In this document: piece after piece, positions 24,897-35,544 of the stretch
How the letters are laid out: each line of letters starts with the position of its first letter
Position numbering within the stretch: position 1 is the first letter of the stretch
Source of the DNA: Luteitalea pratensis
GTDB lineage: Bacteria > Acidobacteriota > Vicinamibacteria > Vicinamibacterales > Vicinamibacteraceae
DNA: 64,000 nucleotides
Direction of reading: 5' to 3'
NCBI RefSeq assembly: GCF_001618865.1
Contig: NZ_CP015136.1
Coordinates: 841,001 to 905,000 of the forward strand
Notes under the pieces: generated by a model
The model's database searches: none
Told to the model about the DNA's origin: nothing
Seen by the model: only the letters and a program-made list of their open reading frames with translations
Translations under genes and position numbers: made by a program

Positions 24897-26471
24897 ATGA
24901 ACGTGCTGCTCCTCTCGATGCCGGACGCGTTCGAGCACACACCCACGATCGGCATGTGCATGCCGAACGGCGCCCTCGCGTCGCTGGCCGGCAACATCGA
25001 TCCGCATCACAGTGTGGCGATTGCCGACCTCGTGCTCGTCCAGGGCAACGTCCTCGCGACGGTCGAACGGCTGGTTCGCGAGCATCGCCCTGACGTCATC
25101 GGCTTGTCCTGCATGACCTTCCAACGACGGACGGCGCTCAGGCTCATCCGCCGGCTGCGGGCCTGGTGCCCTGGAGCGCCCCTGGTCGCCGGTGGGTACG
25201 ATCCGAGCCTGGCCACCGATGCCTGGACCGGCGCCGACGGCGTCGACTTCGTGGTCCGCGGGGAAGGAGAGGCCACGTTCCGAGAACTGCTTCGCGCACT
25301 CGAAGCCTGCGAGAGCATCGGCGGGGCCGACGGTCGAGCCGGCCTTGTCGACGGTAGGGCCGGCTCTCCGAGCCCGGCCCGTTGTGACGCGCTCGCCAGC
25401 ATCGCTGGACTGACCTGGCGAGCTGCCGACGGTAGCGTCGTCCACAACGACGCACGCCCGGCGTCGCATCGACTCGACGAAACGCTCGCCATCCCGCGCC
25501 GGTCCGCGCGGGTGCTGCAGGGCTACACCTTCCTCGGCGATCAGGTGGACGTGGTCGAGACCTCGCGCGGGTGCACGTTCGACTGCAGCTTCTGCTCGAT
25601 CATCGAGATGCGCGGCCGGAACTTCTACACCCGCGAGATGGCCCGCGTCATCGCCGACATCACCGACGCGCGCGATCACGGCGCGAAGGTCATCTTCCTG
25701 GTCGACGACAACGTCACCCTCGACGTGCGTCGCTTCGAGGCCCTCTGCGAGGCGATCATCGAGGCTGACCTGCACCACCTGCGCTACCTGGTGCAGGGGA
25801 TGACGTCAGCGTTCGCTGCGCACGGCGAACGCCTCGCGCCGCTGATGAAGCGCGCCGGCTTCGAGTACGTGTTCCTCGGTATCGAGAACGTGCTCGAGGA
25901 CGATCTCGCCTTCCTCAGGGCGTCGGCCAAGAACGCGCAGCGCGAAGGCGGACGGCGCGTCGGCAACGCGACGCTCGCGGCCATCGACATCCTGCACCGC
26001 CACGGCATCTTCGTGGTGGGAGGGCTCATCGTCGGCAATCCCGACGACACCCACGACGCCATCGAGGCCAACCTCGCGTTCGCGCGGGCACACGTGGACT
26101 GGCCTTACATCCAGCACCCGACGCCGTACCCGCGCACGCCCATGAACGAGGACTTCCGTCGCCGCGATCTCGTGGTCAACGAGCGCCTCGAGGAGTACGA
26201 CGGCACGACGGCGGTGGTCCGGACCACGCACCTGGGCGCCGACGACATCGAGTTCCTGCGGTGGAAGTCCGAACGCTGGATGAAGGTGCGGCACATGCCG
26301 GCGGTGCTGCGCCGCCGCCCGGGCTTCGTGCTCCGGAACGCACCGATGCTGCTGGCGCACACGTTCCGCGGCAGCACCTGGCGATCGATGATCGGGCTGG
26401 AGTCGTCGCGCGACACCTTCCGCCGTTACAAGGCGATTCGTCAGCGCGAGCGGGAGTACGTTGCCGAATAG
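24897..26471 (+). CDS. B12-binding-domain radical SAM protein
   Basis: About 524 residues starting MNVLLLSMPDAFE. Residues 1-135 resemble a cobalamin-binding Rossmann domain (ADLVLVQGNVLA, VAGGYDPSLA, DFVVRGEGEATF) without the usual D-x-H-x-x-G motif. The radical SAM cluster motif is CTFDCSFC (Cys226, 230, 233). This is the BchE/HpnJ-type architecture used for methyl or ring chemistry on lipids, hopanoids or cofactors. Residues about 139-163 (GGADGRAGLVDGRAGSPSP) are encoded by a GTAG hairpin repeat and interrupt the usual linker. No pathway partner is adjacent. Confidence 0.85.
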   Translation: MNVLLLSMPDAFEHTPTIGMCMPNGALASLAGNIDPHHSVAIADLVLVQGNVLATVERLVREHRPDVIGLSCMTFQRRTALRLIRRLRAWCPGAPLVAGGYDPSLATDAWTGADGVDFVVRGEGEATFRELLRALEACESIGGADGRAGLVDGRAGSPSPARCDALASIAGLTWRAADGSVVHNDARPASHRLDETLAIPRRSARVLQGYTFLGDQVDVVETSRGCTFDCSFCSIIEMRGRNFYTREMARVIADITDARDHGAKVIFLVDDNVTLDVRRFEALCEAIIEADLHHLRYLVQGMTSAFAAHGERLAPLMKRAGFEYVFLGIENVLEDDLAFLRASAKNAQREGGRRVGNATLAAIDILHRHGIFVVGGLIVGNPDDTHDAIEANLAFARAHVDWPYIQHPTPYPRTPMNEDFRRRDLVVNERLEEYDGTTAVVRTTHLGADDIEFLRWKSERWMKVRHMPAVLRRRPGFVLRNAPMLLAHTFRGSTWRSMIGLESSRDTFRRYKAIRQREREYVAE

Positions 26472-26542
26472 TGCCGGCCTTGGGCCTTGGGCCTTGGGCC
26501 TTCGGCCTTCGTTGTCCGGCGTCAGGCGTTCAGCGTTCGACG
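26472..26542. repeat. Heptamer array (GGGCCTT to GGCGTTC)
   Basis: GGGCCTT repeats three to four times at about 26477-26505, changing to CGGCGTC/AGGCGTT/CAGCGTT/CGACGTT until the kinase stop codon. It fills the gap between convergent genes. Confidence 0.88.
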
Positions 26543-27859
26543 TTACGTGCGTGTGGCCTGGTTGGGAAGCCACACGCTGACGGCCATGCCGCCGGCCTGC
26601 CGGCGTGCGAGGTGCAGGCGCCCGCCGTGTGCTTCGACGATCTCCGAGCAGAGGGAGAGTCCGAGGCCGCTGCCAGCCCGCTTGAAGGAATGGAACGGCA
26701 GCAACGCCTTACGCATGGTGTCCTCGTCCATGCCCGTCCCGCGATCGAGGACCGTGAGCAGCACGCCATCGTGCCGTGCGTCCACCAGCATGCGGATCTC
26801 TTCGGGCACGCTGCCGGACTCCTCGGCATTCTTCAGCAGGTTGATCAACACCTGCTGGACCTGCGCCGCGTCGAACCAGCCGGCGGCTTCGCCGACCGGC
26901 GTGTCGAGCGTATACGGGAACAGCTGCGAGACGCCCGAGAGGAATGGCGCGAGCGCCACCGTCTCCGGCCGCGGCACCGGCAGCCGAGCGAAGCGCGCGT
27001 AGCCTTCGAGGAAGCTGGTCACGTGTGCGACGCGCTCGGCAATCGTGTCGAGCAAGGCGGGCAAGCGCGCAGCGGCGTCCGGCCGGCTCGCCGCCACTTT
27101 GGCGGAATGGGCCAGCGAGCTCACCGGCGCCAGCGAGTTGTTCAGTTCGTGGCTCATCACCCGGATCGCCTTCTTCCACGTTGCCGTCTCCTGCCGTGAC
27201 AGTTCGTGCGTGATCCGTTCGATGACCACCAGCCGATGCGACACCGTGTTCAGATGAAAGGCGCGGACGAGGATGCGGTAGCTCTCCTCCTGTCCATCCT
27301 GATCCCACGTCACCAGGCTGTCCTCGCCGCGTCGCAGCGGGCCCTGGAGCGCGGCAGGGGCCAGTTCCACGAGTTCCGCGAGCAGGCGCCCATTCAGGCG
27401 CGTCGCGCCGTGAAACACCCGTCGGCAGGCGGCATTGGCAAAGACGATGCGCTGGCGCTGGTCGAGCAGCAGAATCGCCATCGGCGCGCCCTGCAGCAAC
27501 GTGTCGAGTAGGAGTTCCCGCTGGATCAGCTCGGCGCGTTCCTCACGCAGGATCGCGCCCATCCTGTTGAAGACCGACACCAGGTCCCCGACCTCGTCGG
27601 GCGAGGGCGATGCCAGCCGCGTCGCGAAGTCGCTCTCGGCAAAGCCGGTCACGCCGTCGTGCAGGGCACGCAGCGCCTGGCGTGCCGGGGATGTCGCGAT
27701 CCGTGCCGCCGCCAGGCCGACGACGAGGGCGACGGCGAGTGCCGAGGCAACTGCCAGCCACGCAGGCGCGCCGCCTCGCAGCAGGACGGCGCCTGTCGCG
27801 GTTGCGGCGCAGGCACAGGCGACATTGGCCAGCAGCACCCGCGTCTGCAGGCGGAACAC
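26543..27859 (-). CDS. Membrane sensor histidine kinase (NtrY-like), PAS-containing
   Basis: About 438 residues. Two transmembrane helices at about residues 6-25 and 30-50 with almost no periplasmic loop; HAMP-like linker to about 105 (DEVGDLVSVFNRMG); PAS domain (GAPMAILLLDQRQRIVFANAAC); dimerisation H-box VMSHELNNSLAPV with the phosphoacceptor His; then ATP-binding N-box LINLLKNAEES, GTGMDEDTM and GSGLGLSLC. The start is GTG at 27859, one base after the stop of the upstream response regulator, so they form a pair. The near-absent sensor loop suggests membrane- or cytosol-derived signals, for example from the linked exporter. Confidence 0.9.
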   Translation of the reverse strand: MFRLQTRVLLANVACACAATATGAVLLRGGAPAWLAVASALAVALVVGLAAARIATSPARQALRALHDGVTGFAESDFATRLASPSPDEVGDLVSVFNRMGAILREERAELIQRELLLDTLLQGAPMAILLLDQRQRIVFANAACRRVFHGATRLNGRLLAELVELAPAALQGPLRRGEDSLVTWDQDGQEESYRILVRAFHLNTVSHRLVVIERITHELSRQETATWKKAIRVMSHELNNSLAPVSSLAHSAKVAASRPDAAARLPALLDTIAERVAHVTSFLEGYARFARLPVPRPETVALAPFLSGVSQLFPYTLDTPVGEAAGWFDAAQVQQVLINLLKNAEESGSVPEEIRMLVDARHDGVLLTVLDRGTGMDEDTMRKALLPFHSFKRAGSGLGLSLCSEIVEAHGGRLHLARRQAGGMAVSVWLPNQATRT

Positions 27860-27860
27860 G

Positions 27861-29279
<1,419 letters not shown>

Positions 29280-29304
29280 GCGCTGTTGGGTACGGGTCGC
29301 TGCG

Positions 29305-30567
29305 TCAGATGTTCCGCGTCGCCTCGGCCGGCGCGACACGCGCGCCGCGCAGGGCAGGCCACAACGTCGCCAGCAGCCCGGCCGTCCACAGCAGCACGGC
29401 ACCGATGGCGAGCAGCCCGGGTGTGATCCTGGGACCATCCATCTCGCGGAGCAACGTCATGTTCAGCACCACCGCCAGGCCGACCCCGAGCACGATGCCG
29501 ACGGTGGTCGTGATCCAGTTCTCGAGCAGGAAATGCCTGAGGATGTCGGCGCGCCCGGCGCCCAACGCCCGGCGAGTTCCAATCTGTCTGGTCCGCTCGG
29601 CGACCGAGAACGACGTCAGGCCCATGATACCGAGCGCGGTGACGAACACGAGGACGACGATCACCAGGGACAGTAGCCGCACCATCAGGGTCTGGCTGCC
29701 GAGGAAGCGGCGCTTGACGTCGGGGATCGTCCGGACGCGGAACGTGCGGTTGGCGTTGACGCCCGCCAGCACCCCCTCGACGCCCTTCTCGACCGGCGTG
29801 AGCTGCCCGGGCTTGACGCGTACCAGGTACGACGTGCCGCCCTCGTAGCTGCCCTGGCGCTGCGGGTAGAACGTCGCGTACTCGCCGATCTTCCAGGCGT
29901 AGGGGTTGTAGAAGTGCTCGACCACTCCGACCACCTGCCAGTGGTCGCCGTTCTCGTCTTCGAACGTCTTGCCGAGCGGCTGTCCCTCCGGGAACATCAG
30001 CTTCGCGTAGGCACGCGTGATGATCGCTGGCACGGTGACCGTTGAAGCCGCGATACCCGATGCATCGCGGACTCGATCGATGGCGTTGAGCGCCCGCAAC
30101 TGCTCCGTGTTGCGCAGCACGTCGTCGCGCGTGAAAGCACGGCCCTCGACCAGGCGCACGCCGAGCGTGTCGAGCATCCGCTCGTCGGCCGCGTAGATCT
30201 GCGTCCGGATGGCTTCCGCCTTGCGCGTCCGCTGGAACATCGTCGAACTGCCGCCGCCCTGCCAGGGCAGGAACGAGCTGTTGGTCGCGTTCTCGATGGC
30301 CGGATGGGCGCGCAGCGCCGCCAGGTCCTGGTCGGCGATGGTGTCGCGATAGGAGACCTCGCGGAAGGCCTCGTTGAAGGGGGTCGCCGTCACGAGCATC
30401 AACTGCTCGTCGACGAAACCGGAGGGGCGCGTCAGCTCCCGGCGCGCGTCGAGAATCAGACTGACGCAGTTGGCGACGATCGCCAGCGTCAGCGCCACCT
30501 CGAGGGCCAGCAGGCCGAAGCGGACCTTGTTGCGGAGCATGGCACGGACAAGGGGACCCAGATGCAT
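29305..30567 (-). CDS. FtsX-like ABC transporter permease, second of pair
   Basis: A 420-residue permease: one N-terminal transmembrane helix (residues about 16-38), a roughly 230-residue periplasmic domain, and three C-terminal helices (VRLLSLVIVVLVFVTALGIM; TTTVGIVLGVGLAVVLN; LLAIGAVLLWTAGLLATLWP), the MacB/FtsX layout. The conserved ERTRQIGTRRALGA motif follows the second helix. It begins 8 bases after the stop of the first permease. The two form the heteromeric membrane part of one exporter, with the ATPase and membrane-fusion protein encoded upstream. Confidence 0.9.
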   Translation of the reverse strand: MHLGPLVRAMLRNKVRFGLLALEVALTLAIVANCVSLILDARRELTRPSGFVDEQLMLVTATPFNEAFREVSYRDTIADQDLAALRAHPAIENATNSSFLPWQGGGSSTMFQRTRKAEAIRTQIYAADERMLDTLGVRLVEGRAFTRDDVLRNTEQLRALNAIDRVRDASGIAASTVTVPAIITRAYAKLMFPEGQPLGKTFEDENGDHWQVVGVVEHFYNPYAWKIGEYATFYPQRQGSYEGGTSYLVRVKPGQLTPVEKGVEGVLAGVNANRTFRVRTIPDVKRRFLGSQTLMVRLLSLVIVVLVFVTALGIMGLTSFSVAERTRQIGTRRALGAGRADILRHFLLENWITTTVGIVLGVGLAVVLNMTLLREMDGPRITPGLLAIGAVLLWTAGLLATLWPALRGARVAPAEATRNI

Positions 30568-30575
30568 GGCGAGCC

Positions 30576-31898
30576 TCAGGCCTTCAGGTGGTTGGCGGGC
30601 GCGAGGCGGCAGATCCGCCACGCGGGATAGACGCCGGAGATCAGCCCGGCGAGGATGGACAGGCCCAGTGCAAGCAGCAGCATGCGGGCGTCCAGCGAAA
30701 ACAGCCCGGCGCGGTTGGTCATGTCGAGCATGAACCCGTTGAGCACGCGCAGCGACAGGCCGGAGAGCACCACGCCGATGATCCCGCCAAGGATCGCAAC
30801 GACCTGGCATTCGACGAGGTGCTGGAGGAACACGTCGCGACGGGAGGCGCCGAGCGCGCGACGCACGCCGACCTCGTTGGCGCGTGCGAGGAACTTGCCG
30901 AGCAACAGGCCGATCAGGTTGACCGCGGCCACCGCCAGGAACAGCAGGCCGACCATCAACAGCGCGAAGGTCTCCTTGGGCGCGATGTTGAAGTCCTCCA
31001 TCAACGCCTTGATGCTCGAGACGCGATAGTTCATCGGCCGTCCGTACCTGCCGACCTTCTTCTGTTCGGTGATGTAACTCTCGATGAACGAGCGGTAGGC
31101 GGCGTCGTCTTTCGGAGACCGGAGCTCGACCCAGAACTGCAGCCAGCTCGTTTCCGAGTTGAGGAAGGCCGCGACGCCGGTGCCCGACCGGGTGCCCCAC
31201 CCGTCGCTGTTGCCAGCGGTCCGGATCTCCATCGGCACGACCAGCCCGAACGGCATGAACACCGCTTCGGGCTCGCTGAGCGCGCTGCCGGTCATGTCGT
31301 ACATGCGCACGGTCGGCTGCCAGCCGGCCAGCACGCCGACGATGCGGAAGTCGCGGTTTTCGATGCGCAGCGACTGCCCGACGCTGTTGCGGCCGCCGAA
31401 CAATCGTTCGTTGAGCGTCTCGGACAGCACGATCACCTGTTCGAGCTTGCTGTCGGCTTCGCGTGTCCATGCCCCGCCGTGGCGGAACGGCACCTGGAAC
31501 ATCTCGAAGAAATCCGCCTCGGCGAGCCGCACCTCCTCGCGGGTGGGGCGGGCGACGGCCGGGTTCGGGATCACCGTGAGCCGGGCGCGGAAGCTCGCCG
31601 TCTGGCGCACGGGGAGCGTCGACCGTTTGAGCGCCATCGCATCGCGATAGCTGATCTGCGGCGGCAGCGCATCGGGACGGTCGCCAGGGTAGGCCTGCCG
31701 CGGATCCCAGTTGTCGAGACGGATGTAGCGGAGCACCTGCTCCTTGTCCGGCAGGGGGTGCTTCGTGAATGCGTGCCGCACGGCGGCAAAGGTCGTCGCG
31801 AAGGCGATACCGAGCGCGATGCACGCGACGATCAGCACCGACAGCGTCGGGCTCCGCCTGAGGCTCTTCCAGGCAATCCAGATGTTGTGCAGCAGCAT
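30576..31898 (-). CDS. FtsX-like ABC transporter permease, first of pair
   Basis: A 440-residue permease starting MLLHNIWIAWKSLRRSPTLS. N-terminal transmembrane helix at 19-40, large periplasmic domain with MacB-type core, then three C-terminal helices. ARANEVGVRRALGASRRDVFL is the conserved coupling motif. Pairing of two non-identical permeases behind one ATPase is common in acidobacterial and myxobacterial exporters. It follows the ATPase gene by 9 bases. Substrate unknown; peptide, antibiotic or lipoprotein export are all possible for this family. Confidence 0.9.
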   Translation of the reverse strand: MLLHNIWIAWKSLRRSPTLSVLIVACIALGIAFATTFAAVRHAFTKHPLPDKEQVLRYIRLDNWDPRQAYPGDRPDALPPQISYRDAMALKRSTLPVRQTASFRARLTVIPNPAVARPTREEVRLAEADFFEMFQVPFRHGGAWTREADSKLEQVIVLSETLNERLFGGRNSVGQSLRIENRDFRIVGVLAGWQPTVRMYDMTGSALSEPEAVFMPFGLVVPMEIRTAGNSDGWGTRSGTGVAAFLNSETSWLQFWVELRSPKDDAAYRSFIESYITEQKKVGRYGRPMNYRVSSIKALMEDFNIAPKETFALLMVGLLFLAVAAVNLIGLLLGKFLARANEVGVRRALGASRRDVFLQHLVECQVVAILGGIIGVVLSGLSLRVLNGFMLDMTNRAGLFSLDARMLLLALGLSILAGLISGVYPAWRICRLAPANHLKA

Positions 31899-31907
31899 GG
31901 CGTGTCC

Positions 31908-32633
31908 CTACTGGATGGCCGCCGCGAGGCTCGGCATCGTCCGCTCGGCGAAGAGCTCGGCGTCGGCGTCGGTGTCGAGCACCTTGCCGTCGAGCAGGTG
32001 GATGTGCCGGGGCGCGCGGGCCGCGCACTCGGGCGAGTGGGTCACCATGACGATCGTCGTGCCCTGCTCGTGGATGCGTTCGAGGAGGTCCATCACTTCG
32101 CGCGACATCAACGTGTCCAGGTTGCCCGTGGGCTCGTCGGCCAGGATCAGCTTCGGGTCGCCGGCGAGGACGCGCGCGATGGCCACCCGCTGCTGCTGCC
32201 CGCCCGAGAGCTGCGCCGGGAGGTGCCGCAGACGGGAAGACAACCCCACCATCTCGACGGCGCGTTCGACGCGGGCCTTGCGCTCCTTCGCCGGCAGGCG
32301 GCGATAGCGCAGGGGCACGTCGACGTTGTCGAAGACGTCGAGATCCGGAATCAGGTTGAAGGACTGGAAGATGAACCCGATCTTCTCGTTGCGGATGCGC
32401 GACATGGCGCTGTCGGAGAGGCGGCTGACGTCTTCGCCGTCAAGGTGATAGGTGCCGGCATCGAACGTGTCGAGCAGGCCGGCGACGTTGAGGAACGTGG
32501 TCTTGCCCGAGCCCGAGCGGCCCATGACGGCGACGAATTCACCGGTGTCCACTTCGAGGGTGATCTCGTCGAGAGCGTAAGTCTCGACCAACTGGGTGCG
32601 ATAGACCTTGCGGATGCGGGACATGGAGAGCAT
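31908..32633 (-). CDS. ABC transporter ATPase of MacB/LolD type
   Basis: A 241-residue nucleotide-binding protein with Walker A GRSGSGKTT, signature LSGGQQQR, Walker B LILADEPTGNLD and switch H in VTHSPECA. The GNLD after Walker B is typical of the LolD/MacB branch, which powers mechanotransmission from cytoplasm to periplasm. ATG codons at 32633 and 32624 are both possible. Upstream is a 141-bp gap filled with heptamers, then the membrane-fusion protein gene. Confidence 0.93.
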   Translation of the reverse strand: MLSMSRIRKVYRTQLVETYALDEITLEVDTGEFVAVMGRSGSGKTTFLNVAGLLDTFDAGTYHLDGEDVSRLSDSAMSRIRNEKIGFIFQSFNLIPDLDVFDNVDVPLRYRRLPAKERKARVERAVEMVGLSSRLRHLPAQLSGGQQQRVAIARVLAGDPKLILADEPTGNLDTLMSREVMDLLERIHEQGTTIVMVTHSPECAARAPRHIHLLDGKVLDTDADAELFAERTMPSLAAAIQ

Positions 32634-32639
32634 TGGGGT

Positions 32640-32773
32640 CTCGGGAATCGGGAAGCGGGAAGCGGGATTAGAAATCGGGTACCGGGTGCCGGGTGCCGGG
32701 TGCCGGGTACGGCGTATCTAGTACGGTGTACGGAGCACGGAAAAGGGTGTACGGCGACGTTTCAGTGTTCGGT
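32640..32773. repeat. Heptamer arrays (GGGAAGC, GGGTGCC, GTGTACG)
   Basis: GGGAATC/GGGAAGC, then GGGTACC/GGGTGCC, then GTGTACG/TAGTACG and TTCAGTG/TTCGGTG units, all in 7-bp phase, filling the whole gap between the membrane-fusion protein and ATPase genes inside one operon. The GGGTGCC unit is the inverse-complement relative of the ACCCGGT family at 24.8 kb. Confidence 0.88.
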
Positions 32774-32774
32774 G

Positions 32775-34028
32775 TCAGCGGTTGCGGAGCAGGATGCGTT
32801 CTGCTCCCGTGAACTCACTCGTGTCGGAGACGATGACCTGGTCGCCCTCGCGCAGGCCGTCGGTGACCTCCACGTGCGACAGGCTGCGGGCGCCGGTTGC
32901 GATCGGCGTCCGTATCGCCACGTCCTCGCGGACGACATACGCGAGGCGACCGCCACCGCTCTGGAGGAACGCCCCGCGCGGCAGCATCAGGACGCGCGGC
33001 CGCGTCTCGAAGAGCAGACGCAGGGACACCCTTTGGTTCTGACGCAATGTCGAGGGTGTTGCGCCGGCAAAGGCGGCGCGGCCTTTGACAAGGCTGTCGG
33101 CAACAGACGGCGAGATCGCGGTGACCTTGCCGTCATACTCCCGGCCTTCGTAGAGCACGCGGACCGGAGTGCCGGGGCCGGCCTCGGCCGCCTCGTTCTC
33201 GGGCAGGCTGAACTCGATTTCGTAGGCGTCGAGATTGACCACGGTCAGCACGGCCTGGTTGGCGCCGACCGCATCGCGATCCTGCACGTTCACGGCGCCG
33301 ATGAGCCCGTCGAACGGCGCCACCAGTGACAGCTGCGTGACCTGGCGCGCGACTTCTTCAGCGAGCGAGGCCTGTCGTGCGTGGGCCAGGTGCTGGGTGC
33401 GGATCTCGAATTCGGCGGTCTCGCGTTCCAGTCCCCGGGCCTCACGGGCGGTTTTGAGCTCCACCTCTGCCAACTGCACGTCGTCCTGCGCCCGCTCGTA
33501 GTCGACCTTGTTCAGCAGTCCCTCTTCGTAGGTCTGCCGCGCGCGTTCGAGGTTGCGCCTGGCACCCTGAAGGCGCACCTCGGCGAGCTCGATGGCGCTG
33601 GCGTTGCGCGTGTCGCTCTGCTTGGCCGCGATGCGGGCGCGGCCGAGCGCGACGTCCAGCGATTCGAGCGCGCTCTGTTCCTGGGTGAGCTTGCTGCGCA
33701 ACTCGGGGCTCTCGATCGTGGCCAGCAACTGGCCTCGTGTCACCGGGTCGCCCGCCTTCACCTTGAGCGTCACGATGCCGCCGGTGGCCGCAAACAGCGT
33801 CGGCGCGTTGGCCGAGACGATGCGCCCGTCGGCGGAGGCATCGCGTACGAGACTACCGAGGGTGACCGGAGCGATCTGCATGCGCGACGCGTCCATCGCG
33901 CGGTCCACTGAGGCCAGCTGACGGTACGTGGGCCAGGCGAAGGCGCCGCCGACGATCAGCAGCACGAGGGCAACCAGCCCGATCCAGGCCCGCCGCGACA
34001 GCCCGCCGCGCGCGACCGCGCGGTCCAT
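32775..34028 (-). CDS. Periplasmic membrane-fusion (HlyD/MacA-type) protein of the exporter
   Basis: About 417 residues starting MDRAVARGGLSRRAW. One N-terminal transmembrane helix (about 16-35), then barrel-sandwich hybrid halves (GGIVTLKVKAGDPVTRGQLL and APFDGLIGAVNVQDRDAV) flanking a long coiled-coil hairpin (about residues 120-235, rich in Glu, Arg, Leu), then beta-barrel and membrane-proximal domains. This is the HlyD/RND adaptor plan. It is the first gene of the leftward exporter cassette. ATG at 34028 is preferred over an upstream in-frame ATG because the family starts at the membrane helix. Confidence 0.9.
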   Translation of the reverse strand: MDRAVARGGLSRRAWIGLVALVLLIVGGAFAWPTYRQLASVDRAMDASRMQIAPVTLGSLVRDASADGRIVSANAPTLFAATGGIVTLKVKAGDPVTRGQLLATIESPELRSKLTQEQSALESLDVALGRARIAAKQSDTRNASAIELAEVRLQGARRNLERARQTYEEGLLNKVDYERAQDDVQLAEVELKTAREARGLERETAEFEIRTQHLAHARQASLAEEVARQVTQLSLVAPFDGLIGAVNVQDRDAVGANQAVLTVVNLDAYEIEFSLPENEAAEAGPGTPVRVLYEGREYDGKVTAISPSVADSLVKGRAAFAGATPSTLRQNQRVSLRLLFETRPRVLMLPRGAFLQSGGGRLAYVVREDVAIRTPIATGARSLSHVEVTDGLREGDQVIVSDTSEFTGAERILLRNR

Positions 34029-34109
34029 GGAAGAGGTCCCGGAAATCACGCCGACCGTCAGAGCAAGCGCGGTGCCAGCCCCGGGACGTGAAATCCTGGC
34101 GCGAATGCG

Positions 34110-34280
34110 CAATCAAACACGCACCTGTCCGGGGGACAGATGTCCGCCGGACGCGGACAGATGTCCGGAGGACGGAGGACGGAGGATGGAGGATGGAGGA
34201 CGGAGGACGGAGGACGGAGGACGGAGGACGGAGGACGGAGGCTGGAGGATGGAGGCTGGAGGATGGAGGACCGAAGGATC
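34110..34280. repeat. Palindromic block plus GGAGGAC heptamer array
   Basis: GGACAGATGTCC-type palindromes at about 34127-34162 (two overlapping copies) lead directly into GGAGGAC/GGAGGAT/GGAGGCT heptamers, about fourteen units, to about 34267. The rest of the gap up to 34414 shows nothing that can be assigned. No sigma-54 promoter core (GG-N10-GC) was recognised with confidence upstream of the exporter genes. Confidence 0.88.
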
Positions 34281-34414
34281 CTCGCGAGGTCGTGCTTGTG
34301 ACCTACGACGCCGATCGCCGCGGCCTGGTCGCAGCGCAGAAGGCGCATCCGACGAATCAATGAGTGTGTTGGTGCGCCGACGCCGGACACGCGGCTACCG
34401 CCCGCAGACGCCTG

Positions 34415-34783
34415 TCAGATGCCATCCGGACCGGGTTCGTCCTCGAGCTCGAAGAAGCTTCTGTCCTCCCATAGTTTCCAGGCTCGCAGGTCCCCCTCTA
34501 TCGATCCGCGAATCCGCTCTTGCCGGAATCCTGGCCACGACGGCACGGCTACTCGTAGGGCGTTCCAGTCGACCTCATGCCTGGAATCAGGCGCGCCCGA
34601 CGTGAGGGAGGCCCGATACGCTATGACCGGGGCAAGAACGCCCATCAACTCGAAAGGATCGAGAGGAAAACAGGGAGGCATTTCGTCACTCCACAGGAAC
34701 CCTCCTCGCATGATGTCGTAGACACGGACCGCCGTCGGATCATGGACGCAGCGCCCGAGGACTACCCTTGCCATTGTGTCCAT
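34415..34783 (-). CDS. Hypothetical protein (122 aa)
   Basis: Not recognised. It starts MDTMARVVLGRCVHDPTAVR and ends SFFELEDEPGPDGI. The sequence is well mixed, with hydrophobic strands and many aromatic residues (FLWSDEMPPCFP, PSWPGFRQERIRGS, AWKLWEDRSFF), unlike the low-complexity false frames nearby, and its GC content is lower than that of its neighbours. No ribosome binding site is visible; the upstream CATTTAGATAC is AT-rich. The acidic, aromatic character recalls small immunity-type proteins, but that is only an impression. It sits at the edge of a decayed region and may have been acquired. Confidence 0.45.
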   Translation of the reverse strand: MDTMARVVLGRCVHDPTAVRVYDIMRGGFLWSDEMPPCFPLDPFELMGVLAPVIAYRASLTSGAPDSRHEVDWNALRVAVPSWPGFRQERIRGSIEGDLRAWKLWEDRSFFELEDEPGPDGI

Positions 34784-34825
34784 GAGTATCTAAATGCCTG
34801 AATCAGGCCGAGCCGCGAAGCGGTT

Positions 34826-35544
34826 TCAGGTGAGCAGACTGCGGAAGTAATCGTTCATCAGCCTGCCCTGTGGATCGAACTGGTGACAGGCCTCCCGCAT
34901 GGTCTGGAGTCGCTCCCCGAATGCATGGACGACAATCGCCCTGGTCAATCCGAACGTCTGATTGAACAAAGGCTTTCCATCGCGCTCCATGCAGAACGTG
35001 TTGTAGTCCGTGAGGAAGTCCTTCCAGCCGCTGTTGCCCGTCGAGACAGGATCGATCGTCATGACGTTGCCGTCCCAGGAATAGGACAGCAGCGCCTGTC
35101 GGTCCTGCGCGATCCAGTAGCCGACATAGAGCAGATTGGAGCGATATCCCCGAGTGTTGTAGTAGGTCTTGGCAAAGTCCACGAAGTCCGCGAGTGTCGC
35201 CGGAAAATGCTCTTCGGCAAAGCAAACAAGCTGAAGGTGTAGCGGCTATCATCGGACTGCGGAGGGTAGCGAATGATCTGGTCGGTCGGAATCGTATAGT
35301 CCGACTTGACGATGTGTTCCAACTGGAATCGCCACAACCCATTGAAGTCATCGAAGATCGAATAGCGGACTGTCGGAACGTCGAAGTGCTCCTCGATGTC
35401 CGCGCCCAGCCGTGGACCAGACGTGCCCCAGAAGTGGTTTCGCAGAGCCCACGCATGCGCATTCGGCTCGCCTGTGTCGCCAGGATTGTAGACCCTGAAC
35501 TCGACGGTGATCTTGTCGCTGAAGGTGAACAAGTAATACATCAT
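34826..35544 (-). pseudogene. FAD-linked oxidase C-terminal fragment with frameshift
   Basis: From MMYYLFTFSDKITVEF at 35544 the frame runs to about 35220 (RYTFSLFA), then continues in another frame as FAEEHFPATLADFVDFAKTYY to QGRLMNDYFRSLLT at 34826. One missing base at about 35218-35226 explains the switch. The joined sequence resembles the substrate and C-terminal part of FAD-linked oxidases of the vanillyl-alcohol/aldonolactone oxidase type, where the usual FAD-binding N-half is missing. It is therefore a truncated, frameshifted remnant. Confidence 0.6.

Noticed and set aside
30588-33329. 913-codon plus-strand frame opposite the exporter genes
   Set aside because: Shadow frame over two permeases, an ATPase and part of the membrane-fusion gene; no signature, and stop-free only because of GC bias.
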